Positions 25,770 to 36,936 of a stretch of 64,000 nucleotides of DNA are shown here, piece by piece. The translations under genes and the position numbers were made by a program. The notes beneath the pieces were generated by a model. The model did no database searches and was not told the origin of the DNA. It saw only the letters and a list, made by a program, of their open reading frames with translations. Each line of letters opens with the position of its first letter. The stretch's first letter is position 1. The stretch is from Alteromonadaceae bacterium (GTDB taxonomy: Bacteria > Pseudomonadota > Gammaproteobacteria > Enterobacterales > Alteromonadaceae): contig JABXHM010000085.1 in the NCBI GenBank assembly GCA_013373625.1, forward strand, positions 1 to 64,000, in the 5' to 3' direction.

Positions 25770-27419
25770 ATGACAACTCTCACGGAATCAGACCAGTGGC
25801 AAACGCTGGAGTCTTTAGCACAGTTAGTAGGACAAGAACACATGCGCAACTGGTTTGCCAGCGACGAGAAGCGCGCGGCAACCATGAATGCAGAGGCTTG
25901 TGGTCTGTTCCTTGATTTTTCTAAAAACCGTGTGACCGACGATACCTTAAAAGCGTTGTTTGACCTTGCTGATGCGCGAGGCGTTGCCGCCCATCGTGAC
26001 GCAATGTTTAACGGTGACACCATCAATCAGACCGAAGGCCGGGCAGTATTGCATACCGCCTTACGTAACTTTTCCGGAAAGCCAGTCATGGTTGACGGAG
26101 AAGATGTGATGCCGGAAGTGTTGGCAACACTGAAAAAAATTGAAGCGTTCACTCAGTTGATTCATAGTGGCGAGCATAAAGGTTATACCGGCAAAGCGAT
26201 TAAACATGTTGTAGCCATTGGCATTGGCGGCTCGTTCCTCGGGCCCAAAATTATGACAGAAGCCCTGAAACCCTATCAACAAGGCGCAGTAAAGGTGCAT
26301 TTTGTGGCCAACGTAGACGGCTGCCACATTACCGATGTGTTATCGGGGCTCGATCATGAAGACACATTAGTCGTTATGTCTTCGAAATCTTTCTCAACGC
26401 AGGAAACGTTGCAAAACACGCTGACCGCCAAAGACTGGTTTTTGAAGTCAGGAGGCACTCAGACAGACATCGCTAAGCACTTCGTTGCGGTGTCGTCCAA
26501 TGTCAAAGCAGCAACTGAATTTGGTATTGCCGAAGAAAACATCTTCCCTATGTGGGATTGGGTTGGCGGCCGCTATTCGTTATGGTCGGCAATCGGATTA
26601 CCGATTTCACTGGCACTGGGCTTCGATAACTTTAAAGGGTTACTTGAAGGCGCTTACGCCATGGATGAGCATTTTAAAACCGCCCCGAACGAGAAAAACC
26701 TACCGGTCATTCTGGCCATGCTGGGTGTTTGGTACCGTAATTTCTTAGGCGCTCAGTCGCATGTCTTATTGCCGTACTATCATTATTTGCGCGGACTGCC
26801 AGCTTACGTACAGCAACTGGATATGGAAAGTAACGGTAAAATGGTTACCCAGAGTGGCGATGCCATTGACTATGAGACAGGCCCCATCATTTGGGGTAGT
26901 GAAGGCACCAATGGTCAGCACAGTTTTCATCAGTTAATTCACCAGGGTCATGGTGTCATTCCGGTTGATTTTCTGATGCCACTTAACGTGCCTAATCAGG
27001 ATGACACGCACCATTCTATGCTGGCCTCTAACTGTTTTGGTCAGGCGCAGGCATTAATGCAGGGTAAAACCTTTGAAGATTGTTATGCCGATCTGGCCGA
27101 TAAGGGCCTTGAGGACGACGAGCGAGCTCGCTTAGCGCAGCATAAGACGATGCCAGGCAATAAACCGAGTAATACAATTTTATTTGAAAAATTGGATCCG
27201 TTCACACTTGGCGCGCTGGTTGCAATGTATGAGCATAAGGTGTTCGTACAAGGTGTTATCTGGCAGGTTAATTCGTTTGATCAATGGGGTGTTGAATTAG
27301 GTAAAGTACTTGGAAACCAAGTATTAGAAGGGATTCAGGGCACATCAGATACCGACGCATTTGATAGCTCTACTCAACAATTGATCAATATGTTTAAGCA
27401 GGCCAATGCACCAAAATAA
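25770..27419 (+). CDS. pgi: Glucose-6-phosphate isomerase
   Basis: A 549-residue phosphoglucose isomerase, interconverting glucose 6-phosphate and fructose 6-phosphate in the cytosol. Signatures: [12 protein letters not shown], the sugar-phosphate-binding [40 protein letters not shown] and the C-terminal [25 protein letters not shown]. Length matches bacterial Pgi. GTAGG precedes the ATG. A GGAAGGAA/TTCCTTCC hairpin follows at 27459-27490. Confidence 0.98.
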   Translation: MTTLTESDQWQTLESLAQLVGQEHMRNWFASDEKRAATMNAEACGLFLDFSKNRVTDDTLKALFDLADARGVAAHRDAMFNGDTINQTEGRAVLHTALRNFSGKPVMVDGEDVMPEVLATLKKIEAFTQLIHSGEHKGYTGKAIKHVVAIGIGGSFLGPKIMTEALKPYQQGAVKVHFVANVDGCHITDVLSGLDHEDTLVVMSSKSFSTQETLQNTLTAKDWFLKSGGTQTDIAKHFVAVSSNVKAATEFGIAEENIFPMWDWVGGRYSLWSAIGLPISLALGFDNFKGLLEGAYAMDEHFKTAPNEKNLPVILAMLGVWYRNFLGAQSHVLLPYYHYLRGLPAYVQQLDMESNGKMVTQSGDAIDYETGPIIWGSEGTNGQHSFHQLIHQGHGVIPVDFLMPLNVPNQDDTHHSMLASNCFGQAQALMQGKTFEDCYADLADKGLEDDERARLAQHKTMPGNKPSNTILFEKLDPFTLGALVAMYEHKVFVQGVIWQVNSFDQWGVELGKVLGNQVLEGIQGTSDTDAFDSSTQQLINMFKQANAPK

Positions 27420-27458
27420 ACATTACTGGTGATTATCTGAGCCAATAATGTGCAAATA

Positions 27459-27490
27459 GGAAGGAAGCCCTATTACCGGTTTCCTTCCTT
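27459..27490 (+). terminator. Hairpin after pgi
   Basis: AGGAAGGAA and TTCCTTCCT arms with an inner CC/GG pair form a stem of about twelve pairs just after pgi. It lacks a following T-run, so it may be a weak or factor-assisted terminator. Confidence 0.45.
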
Positions 27491-27645
27491 AAAGAACACC
27501 ACGGATTGTCATCACAGCGTCATAAATTGTTAATTAAAAGTAAACAAAAGTATTTTAATCTAACGGTAGCTGTGATACAAAAATTGTCAGGGGTCATTAT
27601 TGACACACTGACAGTGTAGTTAGCGGTAATAACAAGGAGATCTCC

Positions 27646-27822
27646 GTGGATACTTCAGATCTATTTGCAATGCTTAATCTAGACGAAAAATCTACCAAAA
27701 CGAAAAGTAAGAAACGTAAGTGGAGAGAAATCGAGGCGATAAAAGACCGGTATGAGCTCGAAAAGGAACTCGCTGATATCGACATGAGTTTTGACTTAGC
27801 TTTAGAAGAAAGTGCACGCTGA
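27646..27822 (+). CDS. DUF3545 family small protein
   Basis: A 58-residue acidic/basic helical protein starting with GTG, seven bases after AAGGAG. The centre KSKKRKWREIEAIKDRYELE and the C-terminal DIDMSFDLALEE match the DUF3545 family of small proteins in Vibrio, Shewanella and Alteromonas relatives. No molecular function is known to me. It stands alone between pgi and ung and has its own terminator. Confidence 0.85.
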   Translation: MDTSDLFAMLNLDEKSTKTKSKKRKWREIEAIKDRYELEKELADIDMSFDLALEESAR

Positions 27823-27830
27823 ACCTACAC

Positions 27831-27863
27831 ACGACCATATCATTGATATGGTCGTTTTTGTTT
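27831..27863 (+). terminator. Rho-independent terminator after the DUF3545 gene
   Basis: ACGACCATATCA and TGATATGGTCGT form a near-perfect stem followed by TTTTTGTTT, nine bases after the stop codon. From here to the ung stop codon (27864-28135) no gene is seen. Confidence 0.93.
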
Positions 27864-28135
27864 AAGTGACATAAAGCTGATACGCACGTGCCACACAGCT
27901 GTCAAGGTTGTGCCTGGATGGTGCAGACATACAGCAAACGTATAACAATACTGGGCCGGTTTCACCTTGTGTTAATGCACAGTGTGTTGTTCCGATAGTA
28001 CACCTTGTTATTGTTTTTGCTGATGCATTGTTGGCGCTAAATCACGGTAGACAAAGGGTGTGTAAACAGCAGGTCTTTGTACTGCGCTTTAAAAACAGTC
28101 GTAACAACAGCAATGCGCTGAGTGACGGGTGTTTT

Positions 28136-28795
28136 TTATACCTGCCAGTTTATTGGTGTTTTATTTTGCGCTAACAGTAACTGATTAGTTTGGCTGAAAT
28201 GTTTACAGCCAAGAAACCCGCGATGAGCTGATAATGGCGAAGGATGCGGTGCGGTCAACACATGGTGCCGGCTGGTATCAATTGCCTGACCTTTTTTTTG
28301 CGCATGACTGCCCCACAGTAAAAAAACCACACCCAGCTGATGTTGGTTCACAGCATCATTTACTGCGTCAGTAAAAGTTTGCCATCCCCATTTTGCATGG
28401 CTGTGTGCAGCGCCCTGCTCGACCGTTAGCACGGTATTGAGTAGCAACACGCCCTGCTCAGCCCAGCTCGTGAGATTACCATGAGATGGAATAGTAAACC
28501 CAGGTATATCCTGAGCCAGCTCTTTGTATATATTCACCAGTGAAGGGGGCGTCTTCACGCCTTGCTGTACTGAAAAGCACAACCCATGGGCCTGCCCCGG
28601 ACCGTGATAAGGGTCTTGCCCCAGTATGACAACTTTCACTGACGTCAGTGGTGTCAGTTTGAGGGCATTGAAAACATCAGGCTGCGGCGGATAAATCACT
28701 TTACCTGCCTGTCTTTCTGTTTCAATTCGCGCCATCAGGCGCACAAAGTAATCTGCAGATTTTTGTGCGCCTAATGCAGACTGCCAGCTAGACAT
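28136..28795 (-). CDS. ung: Uracil-DNA glycosylase
   Basis: A 219-residue family 1 uracil-DNA glycosylase that removes uracil from DNA to start base excision repair. The water-activating motif GQDPYHG has Asp61, and the DNA-intercalation motif HPSPLSAH lies near the C-terminus. Length is typical. Its ATG overlaps the thrC stop codon in a TAATG junction, so it appears to be the last gene of the thr operon transcript. Confidence 0.97.
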   Translation of the reverse strand: MSSWQSALGAQKSADYFVRLMARIETERQAGKVIYPPQPDVFNALKLTPLTSVKVVILGQDPYHGPGQAHGLCFSVQQGVKTPPSLVNIYKELAQDIPGFTIPSHGNLTSWAEQGVLLLNTVLTVEQGAAHSHAKWGWQTFTDAVNDAVNQHQLGVVFLLWGSHAQKKGQAIDTSRHHVLTAPHPSPLSAHRGFLGCKHFSQTNQLLLAQNKTPINWQV

Positions 28796-30084
28796 TACTC
28801 ACCTTTCAGTTGAGCAAACATATGGGCTTTTAGGGTGTCGTAGTCTGCTTCCAACTCAGTTTCCAGGCTATCCATATTGGCACAATCGGCAAGCGCTTTA
28901 GGCAGACTCAATGGCGTCCCAAGTACGTTTTCAACCGTTTCCCTGAACTTCGCCGGGTGAGCCGTGCCTAAAAACACCCCCACTTCGTCGTCTTTCAAAT
29001 CATGACTTACCGCACGAAATGCGATCGCGGCATGAGGCTCAGAGGTGTAACCTTCTTTAAGCAGTTGACGCATGGCCAGTTGGGTATAGTCCTCATCAAC
29101 CGACTCACCACGTAATATTGATTTATCAATATATCCGCGCTCTACCAGCGCCTCAATACGCGGCCAGTTGTTTGGCTGACTGACATCCATCGCGTTAGAC
29201 ATAGTTGCAATGGTCGACTTTGGTGCCCATTCGCCGGTTTTAAGATAACGAGGCACAGTATCATTGAGGTTCGTGGCCGCAATAAAACGTTTAATCGGCA
29301 GACCCATTGCCTTGGCAATCATCCCCGCCGTGAGATTACCAAAGTTACCACTGGGAACAGAAAAAACGGCTTTATCCCGTTTGTCAGCAGGAAGCTGTGC
29401 AACCGCTTCAAAGTAATAGCACACCTGCGCCAGCAGACGGCTGATGTTTATCGAATTAGCCGAGTTTAAATGTAAGCCTTCACACACATCCGGATCGTCA
29501 AACGCATGCTTCACCATGGCCTGGCAAGCATCGAAATCACTGTCGATAGCCACCGTGTGAATATTGTCGCCCAGTGTCGTAAACAATTTTTGTTGTAACT
29601 GACTGATTTTGCCTTTCGGGAATAAGATAACCACATTAATGTTATCCAGACCATGGAAAGCATGCGCCACCGCTGCACCTGTGTCACCAGAGGTAGCGGT
29701 TAAGATAGTAATTGGCGCACCATCGCTGATACGCACCAGGCACTGCGCCATAAAACGCCCGCCAAAATCTTTAAAGGCCAGGGTCGGGCCATGAAACAGC
29801 TCCAGACAAAACGTTTTATCATTCACCTGTTCAACGTTGGCCGGAAACGTAAACGCATCGTTAACAATTTCAGCGACAGTGTCTGCACCCAACTCATCGC
29901 CAATAAACGCCGACAAAATAGCCGTTGAGCGTTCAACAAAAGGCATAGCCAGTAATTCATCTATATTGCCAAGCTTCGGAATGTCGGTGGGGAAAAATAA
30001 TCCCTGATTACGTCCGAGACCTTGCTTTACCGCTTGCGCAAACGAAACCTGTTCGCTTGCGTCTTTTAAATTTACCAATTGCAC
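28795..30084 (-). CDS. thrC: Threonine synthase
   Basis: A 429-residue PLP enzyme converting O-phosphohomoserine to threonine. The PLP lysine is Lys105 in [11 protein letters not shown], and the phosphate-binding loop [13 protein letters not shown] is in the middle. Length matches the E. coli-type class. It is the third gene of thrABC, starting 12 bases after thrB, and its stop overlaps the ung start. Confidence 0.97.
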   Translation of the reverse strand: MQLVNLKDASEQVSFAQAVKQGLGRNQGLFFPTDIPKLGNIDELLAMPFVERSTAILSAFIGDELGADTVAEIVNDAFTFPANVEQVNDKTFCLELFHGPTLAFKDFGGRFMAQCLVRISDGAPITILTATSGDTGAAVAHAFHGLDNINVVILFPKGKISQLQQKLFTTLGDNIHTVAIDSDFDACQAMVKHAFDDPDVCEGLHLNSANSINISRLLAQVCYYFEAVAQLPADKRDKAVFSVPSGNFGNLTAGMIAKAMGLPIKRFIAATNLNDTVPRYLKTGEWAPKSTIATMSNAMDVSQPNNWPRIEALVERGYIDKSILRGESVDEDYTQLAMRQLLKEGYTSEPHAAIAFRAVSHDLKDDEVGVFLGTAHPAKFRETVENVLGTPLSLPKALADCANMDSLETELEADYDTLKAHMFAQLKGE

Positions 30085-30096
30085 GTATTTTCTACC

Positions 30097-31053
30097 TTAC
30101 TCTTGTTCCTGCTGAGAACCGGCCCCTTGGGCAGGAATTCGGCATACATGGCTAAAACCATCTTCATTTTGAATATAGTGCTCACTGAGCCAACTTGAAA
30201 TATCATTCGCCTGACGATAATCATCGCACACCGCAAACACGGTTGGCCCGGAACCGGAAATACCAAACGCCAGGGCACCGTTTGCCATGCTGTATGCGCG
30301 CGCATCATCAAAGCCTGGTAACAACGATTTACGATAGGGTTCTGCAATGACATCCTGCATTACGCTGGCTGCCATTGCATAATCATCGGTGTGCAGAGCA
30401 TGCACGAATATGCCTAACTGGCGGCCAAAGGTAAGGGTATCTTTAAGGGGCACAGCATTCGGCAGTATATTTCGTGCCGCCGAGGTCGACACGCTGATAC
30501 CGGAATAACACGTTACCCAGTACCAACTCTTGACCACCGGCAACGATACGGTTACCGGGTCATCCTTGCCGGTCATCAGCGTCATGCCGCCCAGATAACA
30601 AGGCGCTACGTTATCGTAATGAATACTGCCACTAATTTGCCCTTCCAGTTCGCCCATCATGGTTAACATGGTGGTTTGATCGAAAGGCTGGCCGAAATGC
30701 TCGTTTAAGCCATGAAAAGCCGCCACGATAGAACTGGCACTTGAGCCAAGACCACTGCCGATAGGTAACGATTTTAGCAATGTAATATGGATTGGCGTGG
30801 CGGTTAGTCCTTTTGCCTGCATCGCTTTTGAAAAATAGCGGTAACAGTCTGTAACGATGTTTTCGTCCGGATCAGCGGGCAGTTTATGCGCAAATACGCC
30901 GGCTACCGTCAAACCAAATTCATCGGCATCGCTGATGATAACTTCGTCACCCAGCAAACTGCCGTCAAGGGGTTGTAGGGCTGCGCCTAATACATCAAAT
31001 CCTAGACTTATGTTGCCTATTGATGCTGGTGCATATGCTCTGGTTGTTTTCAT
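30097..31053 (-). CDS. thrB: Homoserine kinase
   Basis: A 318-residue GHMP-superfamily kinase that phosphorylates homoserine. The ATP-binding GHMP motif LPIGSGLGSSASS lies at about 91-103, and the C-terminal GISGSGPTVFAVCD is characteristic. It follows thrA by 21 bases and precedes thrC by 12, so it is an internal operon gene. Confidence 0.97.
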   Translation of the reverse strand: MKTTRAYAPASIGNISLGFDVLGAALQPLDGSLLGDEVIISDADEFGLTVAGVFAHKLPADPDENIVTDCYRYFSKAMQAKGLTATPIHITLLKSLPIGSGLGSSASSIVAAFHGLNEHFGQPFDQTTMLTMMGELEGQISGSIHYDNVAPCYLGGMTLMTGKDDPVTVSLPVVKSWYWVTCYSGISVSTSAARNILPNAVPLKDTLTFGRQLGIFVHALHTDDYAMAASVMQDVIAEPYRKSLLPGFDDARAYSMANGALAFGISGSGPTVFAVCDDYRQANDISSWLSEHYIQNEDGFSHVCRIPAQGAGSQQEQE

Positions 31054-31074
31054 GTATTTAATCTCTAAACCGGT

Positions 31075-33540
31075 TTAATGCACATTTTGTTTCCACGGCA
31101 TAGTACGCAATATGTCTGCGAATACCCCCGCGGCTGTTACGGTAGCGCCAGCACCATAACCACGAATTACATATGGAATAGGTGTATAGTAATCACTGTG
31201 GATAGCCAGCGCGTTTTCACCATCTTTTACCGCAGCCAAAGGATGCGAGGTTGGCACAGCCTGAATAGTGACTTTGCACTTATCACCTTCGATGGCACCA
31301 ATGTAACGTAATACCTTACCTTCTGCTGCCGCGCTTTCAACCCTTGCCGCAAAATCATTGTCCAGTTGCGGTAGTTGCTCCATAAAGCTGGCTACATCAC
31401 AGTCTGTGGCAAAGCCATCGGGCAATACCGACTCTATTGCGATATCGGATAACTCTAATTCTAGATCCGCTTCGCGAGCCATGATCAGCAGTTTTCTGGC
31501 AACGTCCATGCCGCTGAGATCATCGCGTGGATCCGGCTCAGTAAAGCCATTTTCCTTGGCGATGGTGGTTGCTTGTGACAGCGATAAACCTTCTTCAAGT
31601 TTACCGAACACATACGACAAGCTACCTGACAATATCCCTTCGAAACGGTGCAGCACATCACCCGCTATAAATAACTTTTGCAGATTATCAATAACTGGTA
31701 AGCCCGCGCCAACGGTTGTTTCGTACAAATACTGGCGATTGGTCTGCAAGGCCGTTTCACGCAACTTCTTGTAGTAGGCCAGGCTGTCAGTATTGGCTTT
31801 TTTGTTCGGCGTAACCACGTGGAAGCCATTTTCCATCATGTCTACATACTGACTGGCAATACGGGCGTTACTGGTACAATCGACAATAACCGGGTTAACC
31901 AGCGCGTTGCTGTTTACAAATTCATGCAGTCGTTCAACAGAAAACGTATCACTGGCTTCGGTCAGCAAGCTTTTCCAGTCACCCTCGACGTTAATGCCCT
32001 GGCCGTCGAGCAGCAATTTACGACTGTTGGCTATGCCATAAACCCGAAGCTGAATATTGCGGGCCAGTAATGTTGGCTGCTGCTTGGCGATTTGTGCAAG
32101 GAGTTCGGCACCCACCACGCCACACCCTACCAGGAAGACGTCAATTGTATGCAGATCAGAGAAGAAATTCTGATGAATAACCTTCACGGCTTTCTTCGCC
32201 CGGTTCGCTTCGATAACGGTAGAAATAGAACGTTCAGAAGAGCCCTGTGCAATGGCTATGTTGTTTACCCGAGCCTGGGCCAGCGCGTTAAAGAAACGGG
32301 CTGCTAATCCTTTGGTATGACGCATTCCGTCACCCACCAGCGTCACAATGGCTAATTCATGACGCACTTCAATCGGATCAAGCAATTGGTTTTGAAGCTC
32401 CAGCACAAAGGCATCTTCAAGCAGCGTTTGCGCCCGCGGTGCATCTTTGCTTGAAATACAAAAACTGATGGAATATTCAGAACTCGATTGCGTGATCAGG
32501 CTAATAGAAATATGTGCATTTGACATGACTTCAAAGACACGGCTGGCCATGCCGACCATGCCTTTCATGCCAGGGCCCGCAACATTAAACATAGCAATGT
32601 CATCGAGCTGCGAGATGCCCTTAACGCTGGTCCAGGTGGTACTGGCTTCATTACTGATTAAGGTACCCGGTGCGCTGGGGTTTAAGGTATTGCGAATCAG
32701 ACAAGGGATATGATGCTGCGCGATAGGACCGATGGTTTTCGGATGCAATACTTTGGCACCAAAGTAAGACAATTCCATGGCTTCCTGGTAGGTCAGCTTG
32801 TCCAGCAGTACCGCGCCTTCAACCTGATTCGGGTCAGCGTTATACACGCCGTCTACGTCGGTCCAGATTTCACAACACTCTGCATCGATACAAGCGGCAA
32901 GGATTGCAGCAGAATAATCCGACCCGTTGCGCCCCAGGGTAACCTTCTCACCCGCCTCATTGGCTGCGACAAAACCAGGCATAATTAATAAAGCGCTGCC
33001 GTCGGTAACAACTTCGCTGAAATTCGCTTTACTCAACGCAACATCGGCAATGCTGTCTAAATAATTGCCATCGGCAATGACATAGTCAACAGGATCAAGT
33101 ACCTGATTGGCCGTGCCTTTCGCTGTTAAAATAGCGCTAAACAAGTTAACACTGACGTACTCGCCCAGACTCATAATGCTGGCTGTAACAGGATCCGGAG
33201 AGCAACCTAACAGCGCAATGCCCTGCAACTGCTTTTTAAGATCGGCTAAGCGCGTGTCAATAAAGCGGCTGAGAGGCTCATAGTCAAAACCTTCAAGCTG
33301 TGAATGTAATTCTCTGGCAATACCGGTCAGTTTATCATTTAGCTGTTCAAACAACGGCAGGTAATCTTGCCCTGCAGCGGCTTGTTCACACAGTGCGCCC
33401 AACGCGTTCGTCACGCCTTTCGGAGCCGATAACACAACGGCGGCACCGTTTGCCTGGTGGGTCATCAGACTAATCTCCGTCACCCGCAAATAACGCTGTG
33501 CATCGGCCAGAGATGAACCACCAAACTTTAAGACTTTCAT
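31075..33540 (-). CDS. thrA: Bifunctional aspartokinase / homoserine dehydrogenase I
   Basis: An 821-residue fusion that catalyses the first and third steps of threonine synthesis from aspartate. Order: aspartokinase domain (about 1-290, [11 protein letters not shown] at the N-terminus and [11 protein letters not shown]), two ACT regulatory segments (about 310-460), then NAD(P)-binding homoserine dehydrogenase (about 465-821, [32 protein letters not shown]). Length and order equal E. coli ThrA, so threonine feedback control is expected. AAGGAGC lies six bases before the ATG. Expression is preceded by the thrL attenuator. Confidence 0.97.
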   Translation of the reverse strand: MKVLKFGGSSLADAQRYLRVTEISLMTHQANGAAVVLSAPKGVTNALGALCEQAAAGQDYLPLFEQLNDKLTGIARELHSQLEGFDYEPLSRFIDTRLADLKKQLQGIALLGCSPDPVTASIMSLGEYVSVNLFSAILTAKGTANQVLDPVDYVIADGNYLDSIADVALSKANFSEVVTDGSALLIMPGFVAANEAGEKVTLGRNGSDYSAAILAACIDAECCEIWTDVDGVYNADPNQVEGAVLLDKLTYQEAMELSYFGAKVLHPKTIGPIAQHHIPCLIRNTLNPSAPGTLISNEASTTWTSVKGISQLDDIAMFNVAGPGMKGMVGMASRVFEVMSNAHISISLITQSSSEYSISFCISSKDAPRAQTLLEDAFVLELQNQLLDPIEVRHELAIVTLVGDGMRHTKGLAARFFNALAQARVNNIAIAQGSSERSISTVIEANRAKKAVKVIHQNFFSDLHTIDVFLVGCGVVGAELLAQIAKQQPTLLARNIQLRVYGIANSRKLLLDGQGINVEGDWKSLLTEASDTFSVERLHEFVNSNALVNPVIVDCTSNARIASQYVDMMENGFHVVTPNKKANTDSLAYYKKLRETALQTNRQYLYETTVGAGLPVIDNLQKLFIAGDVLHRFEGILSGSLSYVFGKLEEGLSLSQATTIAKENGFTEPDPRDDLSGMDVARKLLIMAREADLELELSDIAIESVLPDGFATDCDVASFMEQLPQLDNDFAARVESAAAEGKVLRYIGAIEGDKCKVTIQAVPTSHPLAAVKDGENALAIHSDYYTPIPYVIRGYGAGATVTAAGVFADILRTMPWKQNVH

Positions 33541-33596
33541 TGAATGCTCCTTGACTGCATTGGTTGTGGGCTAACCGCCCCTAGTTTTTTTATCGC

Positions 33597-33626
33597 AAAA
33601 AAAAACCCGCTCTTGTCAGGGCGGGC
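33597..33626 (-). terminator. thr attenuator terminator
   Basis: Read leftwards: CCCGC, loop CCTGACAAGA, GCGGG, then nine Ts. It sits between the leader peptide stop and thrA, the position expected for threonine/isoleucine-responsive attenuation. Confidence 0.92.
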
Positions 33627-33652
33627 TTTCGTTGTCTGTTTGCTTACGCGCA

Positions 33653-33718
33653 CTAGCCAGCGACCGCCCTCCAAGAGGTGGTAATAATCATGCCGGTGGT
33701 GCTCATAATCGTCTTCAT
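33653..33718 (-). CDS. thrL: thr operon leader peptide
   Basis: A 21-residue ORF beginning MKTIMSTTGMIITTSW. It contains five Thr and three Ile codons (including ATT-ATT-ACC-ACC), the control codons expected for thrABC attenuation, and ends 27 bases before the terminator stem. No strong ribosome-binding site precedes the first ATG, and the ATG at codon 5 is an alternative. Identification rests on codon content, position and the attenuator. Confidence 0.9.
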   Translation of the reverse strand: MKTIMSTTGMIITTSWRAVAG

Positions 33719-33724
33719 GTGGTC

Positions 33725-33753
33725 AATTTGCCGTATAGACGTCTATATGTCAA
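33725..33753 (-). promoter_or_regulatory. Candidate thr promoter with embedded palindrome
   Basis: TTGACA (33753-33748) is followed by the 14-base perfect palindrome TATAGACGTCTATA (33734-33747) and, at 17 bases, CAAATT as a poor -10. If used, the leader would begin only a few bases before the first thrL ATG. The palindrome could also be an operator. Confidence 0.4.
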
Positions 33754-33987
33754 CAGCCATTGCACAATTTTAAGACCGTTCCCTTTTCGTTTGCGAGCGG
33801 GAATCTTCATTTTGGCCGCGCATAATATCACGACACAGGCCGCCACTTCCAGCGCCATCTTTGCCCGGGATGCTCTTGTATATAACCAGTTGGAGTATCC
33901 CGTACCAGGAGTGCATAGTGCATGCCTTAACAGTGCCATTTTTACCAACACTGTTTGCTGAACAACAAACCTTTTAATTTGCTTGCC

Positions 33988-34506
33988 TTAACTACCAAAC
34001 AAAACCACCAGCACAGCGAACACAAATCCGACACCCGCTATTTTGAGGCCATTTTTAAACGGTAAAGCGCGAGGTAAGAACATTAAAAAAGCAGACACAA
34101 CAAAGAACAGTAAGGCCACACCAAACGCAATATTCATGATAAACAGCGGGCTGCTGGTGGTAGCTTTATGCAACTTAACCATTTTATTCAGCGGAAAAGG
34201 ATAATCTTTGCTTTTCACAACCGCTTCACCACTTTGCTTATTGTAGCGGCCTTGCTGGAAAGTAATGACCCCATCAGTTTCTTCTACCACTTTAAAGCCT
34301 CTGATCCGCAATTGCTCGCCAACACCTTTGCCGCTGAGACCAGACTCTAACTGACGGTAAGATGCTTGTTCAAACTTAAGAAAGTCGGTTTTGCGAAAAA
34401 TAAGCAAGACACCACTCAGTGCATAAACGGCCATAATGCCGGCCAGAAAAAAGCCAATCCAGCGATGATATTGTCTCAATGTATTATGAAATTTCGGCGA
34501 TGCCAT
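33988..34506 (-). CDS. PepSY-type membrane protein
   Basis: A 172-residue protein from the ATG at 34506, chosen because GAGGGA precedes it by five bases. Three membrane segments (about 13-35, 105-127, 145-168) flank a periplasmic domain of about 70 residues. The N-terminal HRWIGFFLAGIMAVYALSGVLLIF and the later KLHKATTSSPLF match the PepSY-associated membrane proteins, which often accompany iron-uptake or redox genes. No such neighbour is present here, so no specific role is assigned. Confidence 0.7.
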   Translation of the reverse strand: MASPKFHNTLRQYHRWIGFFLAGIMAVYALSGVLLIFRKTDFLKFEQASYRQLESGLSGKGVGEQLRIRGFKVVEETDGVITFQQGRYNKQSGEAVVKSKDYPFPLNKMVKLHKATTSSPLFIMNIAFGVALLFFVVSAFLMFLPRALPFKNGLKIAGVGFVFAVLVVLFGS

Positions 34507-34675
34507 TTTTTCCCTCATGAAAATGATTCCCGGATTAAAGCCTAATCCGGCGGTTAGTATTATAATTTGCCGCTATTTTGCCGAAAAGTCAGCGCTGAAT
34601 ACAATTAATTTACCTAACTTAACTTTTAGCGGTTAAAGTAGGTTTTCTGAAAGCTACTGCCTACTGAAAAGTGTG

Positions 34676-35056
34676 CTACTCGCACAACCAGATAAGCGCC
34701 AGTTGCGTATCCGTAAAATAATTGACTTCACCCGAGATAAACCAATTCCCAACCGCTGCCATGACGGCTTGCCAGTTTGCTTGCCCCACTATCGCCACTT
34801 TGCTGAATTCACTGCCATGGCGCAGGCCTATTTTAAAATCGTCCCAGGCCGCTCGCATTTCCCAGCCAGTAAATTCTGTCGCATCAAAAAGCAATCTGAC
34901 TTGTGGAGACTCGATACTCGCCAGAGCCCCTTCCAATAAGGGCGTAAAAGCCTGGTAATCCTGATGAGTAAGTTTACCGATAGCCTTCATTGACACATAT
35001 AAAGTGTGGTCGATTCGCTCAATACCAATCGCGATGCCATGTGTAGCTTTTTGCAT
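34676..35056 (-). CDS. SpoIIAA-like (STAS-type) protein
   Basis: A 126-residue soluble protein of the SpoIIAA-like fold, with alternating strands and helices and the pattern VRLLFDATEFTGWEMRAAWDDFKIGLRH typical of this group. The start at 35056 follows AGGAGG by about five bases; an upstream ATG at 35107 is less likely. These proteins resemble anti-sigma-factor antagonists, but a signalling partner is not visible here. It is divergent from aceK. Confidence 0.75.
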   Translation of the reverse strand: MQKATHGIAIGIERIDHTLYVSMKAIGKLTHQDYQAFTPLLEGALASIESPQVRLLFDATEFTGWEMRAAWDDFKIGLRHGSEFSKVAIVGQANWQAVMAAVGNWFISGEVNYFTDTQLALIWLCE

Positions 35057-35198
35057 AAGTGCCTCCTGTGATTCGCAATCAGTGTAAGCCAATGCCTGAT
35101 CATTCATACTGATTTATGTCAATATCACGGCAAACCAGCTTTCCTGTGCAAACGCCTGTGCTATCGTATTGCTTCGCATAGCACAGAGAAACTGAGCA

Positions 35199-36923
35199 GT
35201 GGCAGATCAGGCACAAGTAAAAAAAATGGCGTACCAGCTAATGACCAGCTTTGATAAAAACTATCGCTGGTTCAGCCGGATTACGCGTGGTGCTCAGGAG
35301 CGATTTGAAAAAGGTCAGTGGCAGCAGGTGTTAAATGCATCAAAGGAACGCATTTCTCTGTATGAGCAAAGCCTGGCAGATGCAGTGGCTGAACTCTATG
35401 ACCAAATACTGTTACACCGCAAAGATGCCGAATTTTGGCAACAGCTGAAAAAGACGTATGCAATGCTCATCGAAAACCACCCGCAATATGAGCTGGCCGA
35501 AACCTTCTACAACTCCGTCATTGGCAAGGTTTTCCGGCATAAGTTTATTAACGATGATGTGATGTTTATGCTGTCCAGCCGTTGTTTTCTGGCCGGTCAG
35601 GACCGCCATAAGGTGATTCATAGTTTCGATACCACGACTACCGTAAGAGAAATGTACGAAGCGATATTTGCCTGTTACCGCTTTAACATTGACTTTGAGG
35701 ACAGGGAACGGGACATGCAGCATTTAGACAATGCATTACGCCAGCGCCTGACATCCGATGAACTGGCCAGTGTAACGGCGGTTGAAATGCTAAAATCAGT
35801 GTTCTACCGTGGGCGAGCGGCGTATCTTATTGGCCGGATATGCCTGCCGGAACGGTCTGTTCCCTTTGTGATTGCGTTGCATACTAATGATAATCACCAG
35901 CTGTTTGTCGACGCCTTGCTGACTAAGCGCCACGATCTGAGTGTCATATTTGGTTTTGCCCGTAGCTATTTTATGGCCGACACCCAGTACCCAGGAGAGC
36001 TCGTGGCGTTCTTACACGAATTACTGCCCAACAAAAAAGTGTTTGAACTGTTTATTGCACTGGGCCACTACAAACATGGCAAAACAGCGTTTTATCGCGA
36101 TTTCTTAACGCACATAACCGCGTCTGACGATCAGTTTGAAGTGGCGCCAGGGATCCGCGGATTGGTTATGATGGTTTTTCACCTTCCCTCTTACGGTGTG
36201 GTATTTAAGATCATTAAAGACGAATTTGGCGAGAGCAAACAGATAACCCGCGAACATGTCATAGACCGCTATAAGCTGGTTAAAATGTCAGACCGCGTCG
36301 GTCGAATGGCAGACACCCACGAATACGTTAATTTTCGCCTGCCGCTCGCCCGTATTAGCGCCGATTTGCTCAATGAATTGAAAGCAACCTGTGCCGCCAG
36401 CATCGAACTCACCGCTGACGAACTTGTCATAAAGCATCTGTACATAGAACGAAAGATGACGCCCCTGAATATTTTCTTACAACAGGAAACCGACCCACAA
36501 AAGCTGCATGATGCTATCGATGATCTGGGCACCTGTATAAAGCAGATTGCGCTGGCAAATATATTCCCCGGCGATATGTTGCATAAAAACTTTGGCATTA
36601 CCCGCCATGGCCGCGTTATTTTTTATGACTACGACGAAATCTGCCTGATGCATGAGCGAAACTTTCGCAATATACCGCTAAGTGACGACCCGTATGCATT
36701 GGATACACTATCGGTAGCGCCCAATGATGTGTTCCCGGAACAATTTGAACACTTTATTGTGGGTAAGCGCCCTTTCAAGGACCTGCTCAAAACGTTACAC
36801 GGCGATCTGATGTCACCCGAATACTGGCAAAATACTCAGCAAAAGGTTGCACAAGGCGCTGTGCACCACTTCACGCCTTACCCGGGTTCGCGGCGCTTCC
36901 ACCGAACTACCAGTACTGACTAG
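35199..36923 (+). CDS. aceK: Isocitrate dehydrogenase kinase/phosphatase
   Basis: A 574-residue bifunctional enzyme that phosphorylates and dephosphorylates isocitrate dehydrogenase, steering carbon between the TCA cycle and the glyoxylate shunt. Seen: an N-terminal regulatory half with FDKNYRWFSRITRGAQERFE, the ATP-binding region near VVFKIIKDEFGESK, and the kinase catalytic segment HKNFGITRHGRVIFYDYDE. Start is GTG at 35199 with a weak ribosome-binding site. Length matches AceK. Unusually it is not next to aceA or aceB, which are absent from this window. Confidence 0.95.
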   Translation: MADQAQVKKMAYQLMTSFDKNYRWFSRITRGAQERFEKGQWQQVLNASKERISLYEQSLADAVAELYDQILLHRKDAEFWQQLKKTYAMLIENHPQYELAETFYNSVIGKVFRHKFINDDVMFMLSSRCFLAGQDRHKVIHSFDTTTTVREMYEAIFACYRFNIDFEDRERDMQHLDNALRQRLTSDELASVTAVEMLKSVFYRGRAAYLIGRICLPERSVPFVIALHTNDNHQLFVDALLTKRHDLSVIFGFARSYFMADTQYPGELVAFLHELLPNKKVFELFIALGHYKHGKTAFYRDFLTHITASDDQFEVAPGIRGLVMMVFHLPSYGVVFKIIKDEFGESKQITREHVIDRYKLVKMSDRVGRMADTHEYVNFRLPLARISADLLNELKATCAASIELTADELVIKHLYIERKMTPLNIFLQQETDPQKLHDAIDDLGTCIKQIALANIFPGDMLHKNFGITRHGRVIFYDYDEICLMHERNFRNIPLSDDPYALDTLSVAPNDVFPEQFEHFIVGKRPFKDLLKTLHGDLMSPEYWQNTQQKVAQGAVHHFTPYPGSRRFHRTTSTD

Positions 36924-36936
36924 CGCGTGCCTGCGC

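Noticed and set aside
33715-33951. A 78-codon leftward ORF upstream of thrL
   Set aside because: It overlaps the thr leader and promoter, has no ribosome-binding site and an unlikely composition.
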